From positions 1 to 64,000 of the forward strand of contig JAIEQJ010000004.1 in the NCBI GenBank assembly GCA_019747815.1: a DNA stretch of 64,000 bases. The letters run 5' to 3'. Both the position numbers and the translations under genes were made by a program. This document shows positions 17,333-26,247 of the stretch, piece by piece; positions within the stretch are counted from its first letter, which is position 1, and each line of letters starts with the position of its first letter. The notes beneath the pieces were generated by a model. It was not told where the DNA came from. It made no database searches and worked only from the letters and a program-made list of their open reading frames with translations. The DNA is from Hyphomonadaceae bacterium (GTDB lineage Bacteria > Pseudomonadota > Alphaproteobacteria > Rhizobiales > Hyphomicrobiaceae).

Positions 17333-18484
17333 ATGATGTCTCGTACGTTCAAGACCGCGCTGGCGGTGCTTGGAGCAACGCTCCTTGCCGCCACCGCGTC
17401 CGCTCAGGACACGATCAAGATCGGCGTCACACAGCCGCTGACGGGGGCGTTCGCCGCATCCGGCACCTATGTGATGCAAGGCGCCAAGATCGCCGAGGAG
17501 CAGATCAACAAGGCCGGCGGCGTGCTGGGCAAGAAGATCCAGCTCATCGTCGAGGACAACAAGTCCAACCCGACCGAAGCCGTCTCGACGGCGGAGAAGC
17601 TGATCGTGCGCGAGAAGGTGCCGGTGATGCTGGGCGCCTGGAGCTCGACTTTGACGCTCGCCGTCATGCCCAAGCTCGAGGAATACAAGGTGCCGATGCT
17701 GGTCGAGACATCCTCGTCGGGCAAGATCACCACCTCGGGCAACCCTTACGTCTTCCGCATCAGCCCGACCTCCGAGATGGAGGCCAGGGCGTTCACCCCG
17801 CTGGTCAAGTCGCTCGGCATCAAGAAGGCCGACTTCCTTGCCACCAACAATGACTTCGGCCTCGGCGCCTCCAAGGAGTTCTCCGAGATGCTGAAGCGGG
17901 AGAACGTGCAGATCGGCACCATGGAAGTGATGGACCCGAAGGCGACCGACTTCTCAGCCCAGCTCGCCAAGATCAAGGCGTCGGGAAGCGACACGCTGTT
18001 CGTGACCACGGCCGTTGAGCAGATCACGCTGATCCTCAAGCAGGCCAAGGACCAGCAGGTCACGGCCCGGATCATCACGACAGGCGGCTCGAACTCGCCC
18101 GACCAGCTCATCCAGCAGGCCGGCGATGCGGCCAATGGGTCCTCCCACCTCGTCTTCTTCACGCCCTGGTTCCCGGAGGCCGTGAAGAACCCCGACATCG
18201 CCAGGACGTTCGTCGCGCTCTGGAACGAGAAGAAGCACCACGTCGGCGGGTTGACCGAAGGCTTCCGCGGCTGGGACGGCATCTATACCATCGTCGAAGG
18301 CATCAAGGCCGCCGGCAAGGCCGAGCCCGAGGCCATTCAGAAGGCGCTGTGGGGCGTCAAGGTGAAGGGCATCAACGGCGACATCGCCTTCATCAAGCAA
18401 GGCCCGGCAGGCAGGGAGAGCGCACAAAACGTTCCCAGTGTCTACCTGGTGAAGATCGACAGCGGCAAGGTGATCAGGCAGTAG
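17333..18484 (+). CDS. livK: Branched-chain-amino-acid-type ABC transporter substrate-binding protein
   Basis: 383-residue periplasmic type I binding protein. A signal peptide (residues 1-28, FKTALAVLGATLLAATASAQ) precedes IKIGVTQPLTGAFAASG and two Rossmann-like lobes. The start at 17333 follows GGGAGG at a proper distance; ATGs at 17306 and 17315 are poorer. LivK-type proteins bind amino acids but also aromatic acids and amides. The catabolic context suggests the island's own substrate. First gene of livKHMGF, with a 186-bp upstream region likely holding its promoter. Confidence 0.9.
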   Translation: MMSRTFKTALAVLGATLLAATASAQDTIKIGVTQPLTGAFAASGTYVMQGAKIAEEQINKAGGVLGKKIQLIVEDNKSNPTEAVSTAEKLIVREKVPVMLGAWSSTLTLAVMPKLEEYKVPMLVETSSSGKITTSGNPYVFRISPTSEMEARAFTPLVKSLGIKKADFLATNNDFGLGASKEFSEMLKRENVQIGTMEVMDPKATDFSAQLAKIKASGSDTLFVTTAVEQITLILKQAKDQQVTARIITTGGSNSPDQLIQQAGDAANGSSHLVFFTPWFPEAVKNPDIARTFVALWNEKKHHVGGLTEGFRGWDGIYTIVEGIKAAGKAEPEAIQKALWGVKVKGINGDIAFIKQGPAGRESAQNVPSVYLVKIDSGKVIRQ

Positions 18485-18607
18485 CTTCACTCGCTCATCT
18501 CCGCTTGCAGGAGAGGCTCGGACCGCGGCGCAGGCACGGACATTCCAAGTTCGCGCCTGCCTTCGCCCGTCCTCTCCCGAGCCGGAATGCGGGGCAAGAT
18601 TCCAAAT

Positions 18608-19480
18608 ATGGACCAGCTTCTTCAGCACATTCTGAACGCTTTGATCCTCGGCGGCACATATGCGCTGCTGGGCATCGGCCTCACGCTGATCTTCGGCATC
18701 ATGCGGGTGGTGAACTTCGCGCACGGCGAGCTCTACGCCTTCGGCGCCTACATGATGTACCTGTGGGTGATGGTGCTGGGCGCCAATTTCTACCTGGCCC
18801 TGCCGCTGGCCGTGCTGCTGGGTGTCATGCTCGGCGCCGCCATGGAGCTCGTGCTGCTGCGGCGGCTCAGGGGTGCCGACATCGACACCACCATGCTGGT
18901 CATGATCGGCGCCTGGATCACGCTGCAGAACGTGGAGCAGATGACCTGGTCGGGCGTCGCCAAGTCGATCAATACGCCCTTTCCGTCGTCTCCGCTGGTG
19001 CTGGGATCGGTGTCGCTGTCATGGAACCGGCTGTTCGTGTTCGTCGTGGCGCTCGCTCTGATCGGCGCCACCTACGCCGTCATCAACCGCACCAAGCTCG
19101 GCAAGGCGATGCGCGCGACCTTCCAGGACCGCGACACCGCCGCCCTGATGGGGGTTGACATCAACTGGATCCACACCGCCACGTTCGCCCTCGGCTCGGG
19201 CCTGGCGGCGGCCGCGGGCGCGCTTCTCGGCCCCGTGTTCGTCGTCGTGCCGACCATGGGCGATCTCGCCTCGCTCAAGGCGTTCGCGATCGTCATTCTC
19301 GGCGGTCTTGGCAGCATTCCCGGCGCCACCATCGGCGGCTTCATTCTGGCATTCATGGAGGAGCTGGGCGCCGGCTATGTCTCCTCGGGCTACCGCGACG
19401 CCATGGGCTTCCTGCTCATCATCGTCATCCTGCTCGTCAAGCCGACCGGCCTGTTTGCACAGAAGGAGCGGATCGGGTGA
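18608..19480 (+). CDS. livH: ABC transporter permease LivH
   Basis: 290-residue inner-membrane permease with about eight hydrophobic segments. Family signatures are LNALILGGTYALLGIGLTLIFGIMRVVNFAHGE and the cytoplasmic EAA-like loop GKAMRATFQDRDTAALMGVD. Start 18608 (MDQLLQH) was chosen by family N-terminus; ATG 18587 would add seven residues. It ends in a 4-bp GTGA overlap with livM. Pairs with LivM to form the translocation channel. Confidence 0.92.
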   Translation: MDQLLQHILNALILGGTYALLGIGLTLIFGIMRVVNFAHGELYAFGAYMMYLWVMVLGANFYLALPLAVLLGVMLGAAMELVLLRRLRGADIDTTMLVMIGAWITLQNVEQMTWSGVAKSINTPFPSSPLVLGSVSLSWNRLFVFVVALALIGATYAVINRTKLGKAMRATFQDRDTAALMGVDINWIHTATFALGSGLAAAAGALLGPVFVVVPTMGDLASLKAFAIVILGGLGSIPGATIGGFILAFMEELGAGYVSSGYRDAMGFLLIIVILLVKPTGLFAQKERIG

Positions 19481-20517
19481 AGCAAGGACTGACCATCGCC
19501 TGGCTGCTGTTCCTGGCCTCGGTTCCGCTGTGGCTGAACAATCTCTACGTTCTGCACGTGCTCATCATGGCGGGCATCTTCATCATTGCCGCCATGAGCC
19601 TCAACCTGCTGCTCGGCTACACCGGCCAGCTCAGCCTCGGCCATGTCGCGTTCTTCGGCATCGGCGCCTACGCATCAAGCCTCGCCTCGCTCGGTTTCGC
19701 CGTCCATCTGCTGCCCGACTGGCAGGTGTCGGTCGACCCCAAGCCGGTGTGGTTCAGCATGCTCTGCGGCACGCTCATCGCCGGGTTGTGCGGGTGGGCC
19801 ATCGGCCGGCTGTCGTTCAAGGTGCGGGGCGCCTACTTCGTCATTGTCACGGTGAGCTTTGCCGAGGTGATCCGGCTGGTGGCGCTCAACTGGGTCGAGC
19901 TGACTCAGGGACCGATGGCGCTCAACAACATTCCCTACCTGCGGCTCGGCATTCCAGGCCTGTTCGAGCTGTCCTTTCTGAGGAAGCCCGCCAACTATTA
20001 CCTGGTGCTGGCCGTGGGCGTCATCTGCTACGTGGTGATCCGCCGCCTGGTGCACTCGCGGGCCGGCCGCGCCATGATCGCGCTGCGCGAGAACGAGCCG
20101 CTGGCCGCCTCCGTCGGCGTCGACGTCACGCGCTACCTGGTGCTCGCCACGATCGTCTCGGCCGGCATGGCCGGCGCCGCCGGCGCGCTCTACGCCCACT
20201 ATGTGCGCATCGTTGATCCGGACGTGTTCCTGTTCATCTATACGGTGACGATGGTCATCATGGTGGTGACCGGCGGCAAGGGCACGCTGGCCGGCCCCAT
20301 CGTCGGCGGCGCCATCTTCGGCCTGCTGCCCGAGACCCTGCGTGCGCTCGAGGCGCCGCCTGAGGTTCAATGGGTCACCTACGGCGTGCTGATGGTTCTG
20401 GTGGTGTACTTCCTGCCCGACGGCATCGTGCCGGCCTTGCGCAACTGGTGGCACGGCCGCAGCGCCGTGGCCGCCGCCCCGGCACCGGAACAAGCCAGCA
20501 CCGAGGCCGCCCGGTGA
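19477..20517 (+). CDS. livM: ABC transporter permease LivM
   Basis: 346-residue second permease subunit starting at GTG within the livH stop (GTGA). Typical elements are MAGIFIIAAMSLNLLLGYTGQLSLGHVAFFGIGAYA, the loop GRAMIALRENEPLAASVGVDV and VVTGGKGTLAGPIVGGAIF. About nine to ten membrane spans. The tail has an Ala/Pro-rich cytoplasmic extension. Its stop overlaps the livG GTG start (GTGA again), so the permease and ATPase genes are coupled. Confidence 0.92.
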   Translation: MKQGLTIAWLLFLASVPLWLNNLYVLHVLIMAGIFIIAAMSLNLLLGYTGQLSLGHVAFFGIGAYASSLASLGFAVHLLPDWQVSVDPKPVWFSMLCGTLIAGLCGWAIGRLSFKVRGAYFVIVTVSFAEVIRLVALNWVELTQGPMALNNIPYLRLGIPGLFELSFLRKPANYYLVLAVGVICYVVIRRLVHSRAGRAMIALRENEPLAASVGVDVTRYLVLATIVSAGMAGAAGALYAHYVRIVDPDVFLFIYTVTMVIMVVTGGKGTLAGPIVGGAIFGLLPETLRALEAPPEVQWVTYGVLMVLVVYFLPDGIVPALRNWWHGRSAVAAAPAPEQASTEAAR

Positions 20518-21308
20518 GCACCTCCCAACCAGACCGCGAGCTCGTCGTCGACGGCCTCTCGATCCGCTTCGGCGGCCTCACGGCCGTCGAGAGCATGAGC
20601 TTCCATGTGGCCAAGGGCGAGATCCTCTCGCTCATCGGTCCCAACGGCGCCGGCAAGACCTCCGCCTTCAATGCCATCACCGGCTACATCGAGCCCAACG
20701 GCGGCACCATTGCCTACCGGGGCATCAGGCTCAACGGGCTCAAACCCAGCCAGATCGCCGCGCACGGCGTGGTGCGCACCTTCCAGAAGACCAGCGTCTT
20801 CATGGGCCAGACGGCGTTCGACAATGTCCTGCTCGGGCTGCATCTCGCCTCGCGCCAGCGGCCGCTCGCCATCATCTTCGCCCTGCCCTCGGTGGCGCGC
20901 GAGGAGAAGGAGCTGGCGGAGGAGGCGCGGCGCATCCTGGCCTTCGTCGGGCTGGAGGCACGGGGGGCGCTGCTCGCCTCCTCGCTCCCCTATGGCGAGC
21001 TGCGGCTGCTGGAGGTGGCGATTGCGCTGGCGGCCAAGCCCAGGCTCTTGCTGCTCGACGAGCCCGTCTCCGGCATGAACCCCTCCGAGACGGCCAGCTT
21101 CATGCAGATCCTGGCCCGTATCCGCGCGCTCGACATCACCGTGCTGCTGGTGGAGCACGACATGAAGATGGTGATGGGCGTCTCCGACCGCGTCATCTGC
21201 CTCAACCAGGGCCGCATCATAGCCGACGGGCCGCCGGCCGCGATCCAGAGCGATCGGGAGGTCATTCGCGCCTATCTGGGAGAAAGGTACACCCGTGCTC
21301 AAGATTGA
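20514..21308 (+). CDS. livG: ABC transporter ATP-binding protein LivG
   Basis: 264-residue ATPase. Walker A is GPNGAGKTS, the Q-loop region FQKTSVFMGQTAFDNVL, and Walker B LLLLDEPVSGMNPSE, followed by the H-loop VEHD. The signature motif is degenerate: SLPYGELRLLEVAIAL in place of LSGGQ, as is common in LivG-type proteins. GTG start inside the livM stop. It overlaps livF by 14 bp. Confidence 0.93.
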   Translation: MSTSQPDRELVVDGLSIRFGGLTAVESMSFHVAKGEILSLIGPNGAGKTSAFNAITGYIEPNGGTIAYRGIRLNGLKPSQIAAHGVVRTFQKTSVFMGQTAFDNVLLGLHLASRQRPLAIIFALPSVAREEKELAEEARRILAFVGLEARGALLASSLPYGELRLLEVAIALAAKPRLLLLDEPVSGMNPSETASFMQILARIRALDITVLLVEHDMKMVMGVSDRVICLNQGRIIADGPPAAIQSDREVIRAYLGERYTRAQD

Positions 21309-21999
21309 GGGGCTCGTCTGCCGCTACGGCAAGGTGGCCGCCGTGCGCGAGCTGAGCATGGAGGTAGCGCAGGGCGAGCTCGTGTCCCTGATCGGCGCCA
21401 ACGGCGCCGGCAAGACGACGACGCTGAAGGCGATCTCCGGCGTGCTGCCGCCGGTAGCCGGACGCATCACCTTTCTGGGTGAGGACATCACGCGCGCAGC
21501 CCCCAAGCGCATTCTGCAGCTCGGCATCGCCCATTGCCCGGAAGGCCGCCGCGTCTTTCCGCACATGAGCGTGCTCGAGAATTTGGAGATGGGCTCGTAT
21601 CTGCGCGCCGACCGCGCGGACATCACGACCGACATGCAGAACCTGTTCGAGCGCTTCCCGATCCTCCACAGCCGGCGCCACCAGGCGGCGGGCACGCTCT
21701 CAGGCGGCGAGCAGCAGATGCTGGCCATCAGCCGCGCACTGATGTCGCGCCCCAAGCTCGTGCTGTTCGACGAGCCCTCGCTGGGCCTGGCGCCCAACCT
21801 CGTGGAGCGCACCTTCGAGATCATCAAGGGCATCCGCGCGCAGGGTGTCACGGTGGTCATGGTGGAGCAGAACGCGTTTGCCGCGCTCGAGCTGTCGGAT
21901 CGCTCCTATGTTCTCGATCAGGGTCGGGTGACCATGACGGGAACCGGCAGCGAGCTGCTCAACAACCCCCACGTCAAGGCTGCCTATCTCGGCGCCTGA
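21295..21999 (+). CDS. livF: ABC transporter ATP-binding protein LivF
   Basis: 234-residue second ATPase of the Liv importer. Walker A GANGAGKTT, signature LSGGEQQMLAISRALM, Walker B KLVLFDEPSLGLAPN and H-loop VEQN are all intact. GTG start 14 bp before the livG stop. Last gene of the livKHMGF operon and of the plus-strand catabolic run. No clear intrinsic terminator follows, only the repeat-rich intergenic DNA. Confidence 0.94.
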   Translation: MLKIEGLVCRYGKVAAVRELSMEVAQGELVSLIGANGAGKTTTLKAISGVLPPVAGRITFLGEDITRAAPKRILQLGIAHCPEGRRVFPHMSVLENLEMGSYLRADRADITTDMQNLFERFPILHSRRHQAAGTLSGGEQQMLAISRALMSRPKLVLFDEPSLGLAPNLVERTFEIIKGIRAQGVTVVMVEQNAFAALELSDRSYVLDQGRVTMTGTGSELLNNPHVKAAYLGA

Positions 22000-22133
22000 G
22001 CGCTTCAAGATCTAGCTTCTTCCGTCCCTGATGGCATCATCAAGCCGCGGGCTCGCCCTCGTCCTGGGCTTGCTTGGGCTTGGCGAAGAACGGGCTGCGC
22101 CCAGGATGCCTCCCCGGCCGGAGCGCGCGCCTC

Positions 22134-22470
22134 TTGCGTCCCCGGCCGGAGAGCCGGGGTCTTTACCCCTCGCAGGGGCAAGGATCCCGTAGAGCCTCGC
22201 CCCGGCTCATGAGCCGGGCTCGGCTTCCGGGAACGCAGAAGTGGAGGAGGCCGGCGCCTAGTCAGAGCCGCCTCTTGCGTCCCCGGCCGGCGCGCACAAG
22301 GTTGCATCCCCGGCCGAAGCGCCCGCCCCTTGCGTCCCCGGCCGAAGCGCGTGAGCTTGATCGGAGATCAAGGTCGAGCGCGCAGAGCCGGGGTCTTTCC
22401 CCCGTGCAGGGGCAAGGATCCCGGAGAGCCTCGCCGCGGGCTCGGCTTCCGGGAACGCAGAAGGAGGAGG
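22134..22470. repeat. GCGTCCCCGGCCG repeat cluster
   Basis: The 576 bp between livF and the CitE-like gene hold no gene but are full of repeats. TTGCGTCCCCGGCCG occurs at 22134, 22275 and 22330, and once more at 27600. A longer unit of about 90 bp (GAGCCGGGGTCTTT ... GGGGCAAGGATCCCG ... GGCTTCCGGGAACGCAGAA) occurs at about 22151-22244 and 22384-22470. Many internal palindromes are present. It looks like a second dispersed intergenic repeat family. Confidence 0.75.
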
Positions 22471-22575
22471 CGGGCCGCGGTGCACCAGCCAACGGGGATT
22501 GTCATGCTCACCCCGGGGTCGACGAGCTCACCCCGGGGTCGGCGATACCGTCCGCGAGGCAACCCGAGAAAGACC

Positions 22576-23463
22576 TTAGGCGCGGCGGGCTGCGGCCTTG
22601 GCGCGGGCCAGGATGCGCTCGGCACGGGCCACATGCGCACGGTCCACCATCTGGCCGCGATGCGCCAGCGCACCGGCGTCGGGATGGTCGGCGAACAGCT
22701 TGACGATCTCCTCCGACAGCGCCACCTCCTCGGCCTTCGGCGTGAAGGCCTCGTTCATCACCGCGATCTGGTTGGGGTGGATCGCCATCTTGCCCGTGAA
22801 GCCGTCGCGCACCGCCGCGCGGCATTCCTGGCGCAGGCCGTCATCGTCGCGGAAATTGACGAACACCGTGTCGATCGGCTGCACGCCGGCCGCCGCCGCG
22901 GTGAACAGGCACAGGTTGCGTGCGAGCTGGTAGGGCGAGGTCCAGGTGCGACCGTCGTCCTCGCGGTTGGTGCGCGCGCCGAGCACGGCCGAGAGATCCT
23001 CCGCGCCCCAGGTCACGCCATCTAGCCGGGTGCTCGATCCCACGTAGGTATGGAGCTGGAGCAGCGAGATCGGCGTCTCGGTGACGAGGGCAATGATGCG
23101 CGTCGATCCGGTCGGCGTGCTCGCCTTTTCCTCGGCATGATTGAGCGCGATCGACAGCGTGTGCACGTCCTCGCCCGAGCGGGCCTTGGGCAGGAGGATG
23201 CCGTCGGGCAGCGCGGCCTCGATGCCGGCGATGTCGGCTTCCCAGTGATGGGTGTCGAGCGCATTGATGCGCACGTAGAGGCGGGGCCGGCCCTCGGCCC
23301 CGCGCGTCTCGGCGATGTACTGGGCCGCCAGGGTGCGGGCCGCCGCCTTGCGGGCGGGGCTCACCGCGTCCTCGAGGTCGAGGATCAGGGCATCGGCGCC
23401 GGCGGCCAGGCCCTTGCCGAGCTTCTTCTCGTCGTCGGCCGGGATGAATAGGAGCGAGCGCAT
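22576..23463 (-). CDS. CoA ester lyase (HpcH/HpaI, CitE-like)
   Basis: 295-residue TIM-barrel lyase of the CitE/malyl-CoA lyase family, which cleaves or forms C-C bonds in beta-hydroxyacyl-CoA esters. Motifs: RSLLFIPADDEKKLGKGL, ALILDLEDAVSP, YVRINALDTHHWEADI, ILLPKARSGEDV and WGAEDLSAVLGA with the metal-binding acids. It lies 6 bp downstream of the MaoC gene on the same strand, giving a hydratase-lyase pair. It may complete breakdown of the CoA ester made by the island's CoA-transferase (inference). Confidence 0.85.
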   Translation of the reverse strand: MRSLLFIPADDEKKLGKGLAAGADALILDLEDAVSPARKAAARTLAAQYIAETRGAEGRPRLYVRINALDTHHWEADIAGIEAALPDGILLPKARSGEDVHTLSIALNHAEEKASTPTGSTRIIALVTETPISLLQLHTYVGSSTRLDGVTWGAEDLSAVLGARTNREDDGRTWTSPYQLARNLCLFTAAAAGVQPIDTVFVNFRDDDGLRQECRAAVRDGFTGKMAIHPNQIAVMNEAFTPKAEEVALSEEIVKLFADHPDAGALAHRGQMVDRAHVARAERILARAKAAARRA

Positions 23464-23469
23464 GGGGCC

Positions 23470-23934
23470 TCAAGCGTGCGGACGTTTGCGCATCATGGCC
23501 TGGCGGCGGCATTCGGCGACCAGCTCGCCGCGCTGATTGAAGGCCTTGTGCAGGAACTCGACGATGCCGGCATCCGGCCGCGATTTGGTCTCGCGCCTGG
23601 CGAGCACCTCGGTCGTCACGTTGAGGGTGTCGCCGTGGAACACGGGCTTGGGGAACCTCACCTCGCTCATGCCGAGGTTGCCGATGGTGGTGCCGAGCGT
23701 CGTGTCGTTGACGGTGACGCCGATCATCAGCCCCAGCGTGAACAGGCTGTTGACCAGCGGCTTGCCCCACTCGGTCTGGCGCGAGAACTCGTGGTCGATG
23801 TGCAGCGGCTGGGGATTGTGGGTGAGGCAGGAGAACAGCGTGTTGTCCATCTCCGTCACCGTGCGCCGGATCGCATGCGCGAACGTGCGCCCCACCTCGA
23901 AGTCCTCAAGATACAGGCCTGGCATTGCGTTCAC
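23470..23934 (-). CDS. MaoC-family (R)-specific hydratase
   Basis: 154-residue hot-dog-fold protein. The catalytic region LFSCLTHNPQPLHIDHEFS matches MaoC/mesaconyl-CoA hydratase-like enzymes that add water to enoyl-CoA. LVNSLFTLGLMIGVTVNDTTLGTTIGNLG and RFPKPVFHGDTL complete the fold. Single-domain size, shorter than the two-domain mesaconyl-CoA hydratase. First gene of a two-gene operon with the CitE-like lyase, oriented toward the catabolic island. Substrate not readable. Confidence 0.85.
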   Translation of the reverse strand: MNAMPGLYLEDFEVGRTFAHAIRRTVTEMDNTLFSCLTHNPQPLHIDHEFSRQTEWGKPLVNSLFTLGLMIGVTVNDTTLGTTIGNLGMSEVRFPKPVFHGDTLNVTTEVLARRETKSRPDAGIVEFLHKAFNQRGELVAECRRQAMMRKRPHA

Positions 23935-23943
23935 CTTGGATGC

Positions 23944-24242
23944 TTAGTCCTCGAACTGGTTGGGAGTGATGTTGCGACGTCCATGCAGCGTGCGCACGAT
24001 CTCCACCGTCTTTTTCGCTGATACGATAGTAGATCAGATATTCGCGCCACGATGTCCGGCGCAATCCTGGGGCGAGATGAGGGCAGGGGGTGCCAATGCC
24101 GGGAAATTGGCTCAGCGTTTCGATCGTACTCTCGATCGCGACGACAACCCGATCTGCGGCTTCGAGGTTGTGCTGTGCAATGTGATGCCAAATTCTCCAC
24201 CATGTCGTCCTCGTACTGAGGAGATTTGACAATCGAGATCAT
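23944..24242 (-). pseudogene. ParE/RelE-family toxin, broken by two frameshifts
   Basis: Three reading frames together give a recognisable ParE toxin: MISIVKSPQYEDDMV, then IWHHIAQHNLEAADRVV and TLSQFPGIGTPCPHLAPGLRRTS with EYLIYYRIS, then KTVEIVRTLHGRRNITPNQ before a stop at 23944. The frame shifts once near 24194 (an extra base in GAGAATTTGG) and once near 24018 (five A's where four would fit). The ATG overlaps the antitoxin stop (ATGA). Either a true pseudogene or homopolymer sequencing errors. Confidence 0.7.
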
Positions 24243-24434
24243 GCGCCGGACGAGCGGCCTGCCTTGATCTTCTCCAGCATCTCGCCCTTGCGCCAAGGTG
24301 TACCTTCGCCGCGGTCGAGTGCGTTCAGTGCCTCATCGATCAGCGGCTTGGCCCAAGCGTCGTCGATGGCTTCCTGGGCTTGCAACCCTGCAACAGCGCT
24401 GGCGACCGCCTCCTCGAGTGAGCGGAATGTTCAT
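24239..24434 (-). pseudogene. Antitoxin partner of the ParE remnant, frameshifted near its start
   Basis: Short frame upstream of and overlapping the toxin: SLEEAVASAVAGLQAQEAI followed by DDAWAKPLIDEALNALDRGEG and a basic tail, about 60 residues, as in ParD-like antitoxins. The frame has no start codon. The ATG at 24434 (MNI) is one base out of frame and would join it if one C of CCGC near 24423 were removed (MNIRSLEEAV). Third apparent single-base insertion in the same module. Confidence 0.55.
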
Positions 24435-24493
24435 CGCAATCCTCTTGATGCGCTGTTTTCAGTGTAACCAAGCAATGTAGCCGCTGCTAGGGC

Positions 24494-25276
24494 TCAATAC
24501 CGGAACTGCTCGGAGAGGATGCGCTCGTCCAGGTTGTGGCCGGGGTCGAACATCATGATGAGGTCGATCTTGTCGGCCTGCTCCACCTCCACGCGCACCA
24601 CCGAGCGGGTCTCGGTGTGATCGGCCACCGCGCTCACGGGGCGCTTGTCGGGCTCCAGCACGTCGAACTCGATCCTGGCCGCGTTCGGCAGCAGCGCGCC
24701 GCGCCAGCGCCGCGGCCGGAAGGCGCTGATGGGCGTGAGCGCCAGCAGCGGCGCGTTGATCGGCAGGATCGGCCCGAACACTGAGAGGTTGTAGGCGGTG
24801 GAGCCTGCCGGCGTCGCCACCAGGGCGCCGTCGCAGATCAGCTCCTCCAGCCGCACCTTGCCGTCGACGGCAATCCTGAGCTTGGCGGCCTGGTACGTCT
24901 CGCGGAACAGCGACACCTCATTGATGGCGAGGCCATGGTGCACCTTGCCCGCGTGATCGACGGCGCGCATGGCGAGCGGATGGATGGTGCTCATCTGGGC
25001 GCGGGCGAGGCGCTCCCGCAGGTCGTCGACCTGGTAGTCGTTGGTGAGGAAGCCCACCGAGCCGCGGTTCATGCCGTAGATCGGGATGCGGTCGTGCATG
25101 TATTTGTGCAGGGTCTGCAGCATGAGCCCGTCGCCGCCGAGCGCCACGACGGCATCGGCGCCCTTGGCGGGGACATTGCCGTAGAGCTGCGTCAGGGTGG
25201 CCAGCGCGCTGCGGGCTTCCGCCACCTCGCTTGCGACGAAGGCGATCTTCTCGAACTTGTGCGCTACTGTGGCCAT
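24494..25276 (-). CDS. nadK: NAD kinase
   Basis: 260-residue ATP-NAD kinase making NADP, the donor used by the F420 reductase and biosynthetic pathways. The diagnostic GGDG motif is in [15 protein letters not shown], with [12 protein letters not shown] and the NE/D-containing [10 protein letters not shown]-like [37 protein letters not shown] forms the glycine-rich nucleotide site. Length fits the alphaproteobacterial short form. Divergent from cutA across a 44-bp gap. Confidence 0.95.
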   Translation of the reverse strand: MATVAHKFEKIAFVASEVAEARSALATLTQLYGNVPAKGADAVVALGGDGLMLQTLHKYMHDRIPIYGMNRGSVGFLTNDYQVDDLRERLARAQMSTIHPLAMRAVDHAGKVHHGLAINEVSLFRETYQAAKLRIAVDGKVRLEELICDGALVATPAGSTAYNLSVFGPILPINAPLLALTPISAFRPRRWRGALLPNAARIEFDVLEPDKRPVSAVADHTETRSVVRVEVEQADKIDLIMMFDPGHNLDERILSEQFRY

Positions 25277-25320
25277 GGAAGCAGATGCAACTTATTGATG
25301 CTCAAGGGAGGCTCGCTCAA

Positions 25321-25656
25321 GTGACAGAAAACGACAAGCGCGTTCTGATCTACGCGACGTTCCCCTCCGTGGCCGAGGCCGAGCGGATCGGCGGCACGCT
25401 GGTGGAGCGCGGCTTGGCCGCCTGCGTCAACATTCTTCCAGGTATGACGGCGATCTATGTCTGGGAGGGCAAGCGCCAAAGCGGGACGGAGGCGGTCATG
25501 CTCATCAAGACGCGGGCAGACCTCGCCGATGCCGTGATCGCGCAGGTGCGGAAGCTCCATCCCTACACCAATCCGGCCCTTGTGGTGCTGCCCATTGCCG
25601 GCGGCTCGGCGGACTTTCTGCGCTGGATCGGCGAGCAGACCGCCGCTCCGGGGTGA
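25321..25656 (+). CDS. cutA: Divalent-cation tolerance protein CutA
   Basis: 111-residue trimeric PII-like fold protein. VLIYATFPSVAEAERIGGTLVERGLAACVNILPGM contains the usual CutA core; YVWEGKRQSGTEAVMLIKT and HPYTNPALVVLPI follow. GTG start with AGGGAGG 8 bp upstream. Role in metal tolerance is by family name; the biochemical function of CutA remains poorly defined. Divergent from nadK. Confidence 0.93.
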   Translation: MTENDKRVLIYATFPSVAEAERIGGTLVERGLAACVNILPGMTAIYVWEGKRQSGTEAVMLIKTRADLADAVIAQVRKLHPYTNPALVVLPIAGGSADFLRWIGEQTAAPG

Positions 25657-26247
25657 TGAGGCCTGCGCCGTTGGAGGCCAGCAACGGGTGGAGGGTGTTG
25701 CCGCCGAGCCCCTATGGGGCGGGCCCGCACGCACCACGCCACGTCGTGTGGGATATGCACCAGCATGGCCGCAGCGTGGTGCAAACCGAGCAATCAGTGG
25801 ATGAACGGTGGATAATCTGTGTGATGGACGTGTGGCGACGGCGGTTGCCCAGCGGCAATTGTGACAGGGAAAAGCGCGATCGATCAGAGCGATAGTCGCA
25901 CATGCATTTGATTGGGTTAATGAATCGTTATACCTACGCGGGCGAGGGGGCTGCGTTTCCCGGTATTGCGTCATCATTGTGTGGGCCTCGGAGGCTTGTG
26001 CATAACGCGGTGCCGATAAGGCTCCCGACCTGTGCATAGCTCTCCGGCGGTCCGGCAGCTTCTGCCACGGAGTGGGTGAGAGCGCTGAGTGGTACCCGGC
26101 GGCAACAAGCCGGTGCACCGCTCCTAGGGACAGCGCTCGCAGGGGATCGATCATCTCCGCCCGCGTGGCTGGACGCTTTGTGCGCCTCCTCCATGGAAGA
26201 ACGGACACGCTGCCCGGCATCGGCCTGGCCGCGCAAAGGGGGAGCCA
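25657..26247. other. Gene-free intergenic region with DnaA-box-like words
   Basis: About 590 bp with no convincing gene on either strand. It contains several near-matches to the DnaA box TGTGGATAA: GGTGGATAA (25807), TGTGCATAA (25998) and TGTGCATAG (26031). It is less GC-rich than its flanks around 25800-25940 (for example TTGATTGGGTTAATGAATCGTTATACC). It directly precedes the membrane/primase-like gene. No hairpin terminator was found after cutA. Confidence 0.4.

Noticed and set aside
15215-17479. 754-codon open frame on the minus strand
   Set aside because: It lies opposite the CoA-transferase and LLM genes, whose protein families are clear. The antisense product is His/Arg/Gly-rich and shows no domain. 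High GC leaves such frames open by chance.
20379-21302. 307-codon minus-strand frame opposite livG
   Set aside because: livG has intact Walker motifs; the antisense frame has no coding features.
25657-26247. Chromosomal replication origin
   Set aside because: Only three imperfect DnaA boxes, no AT-rich unwinding region of the usual kind and no typical origin neighbours (dnaA, hemE, gidA, parAB). Kept only as a weak observation.
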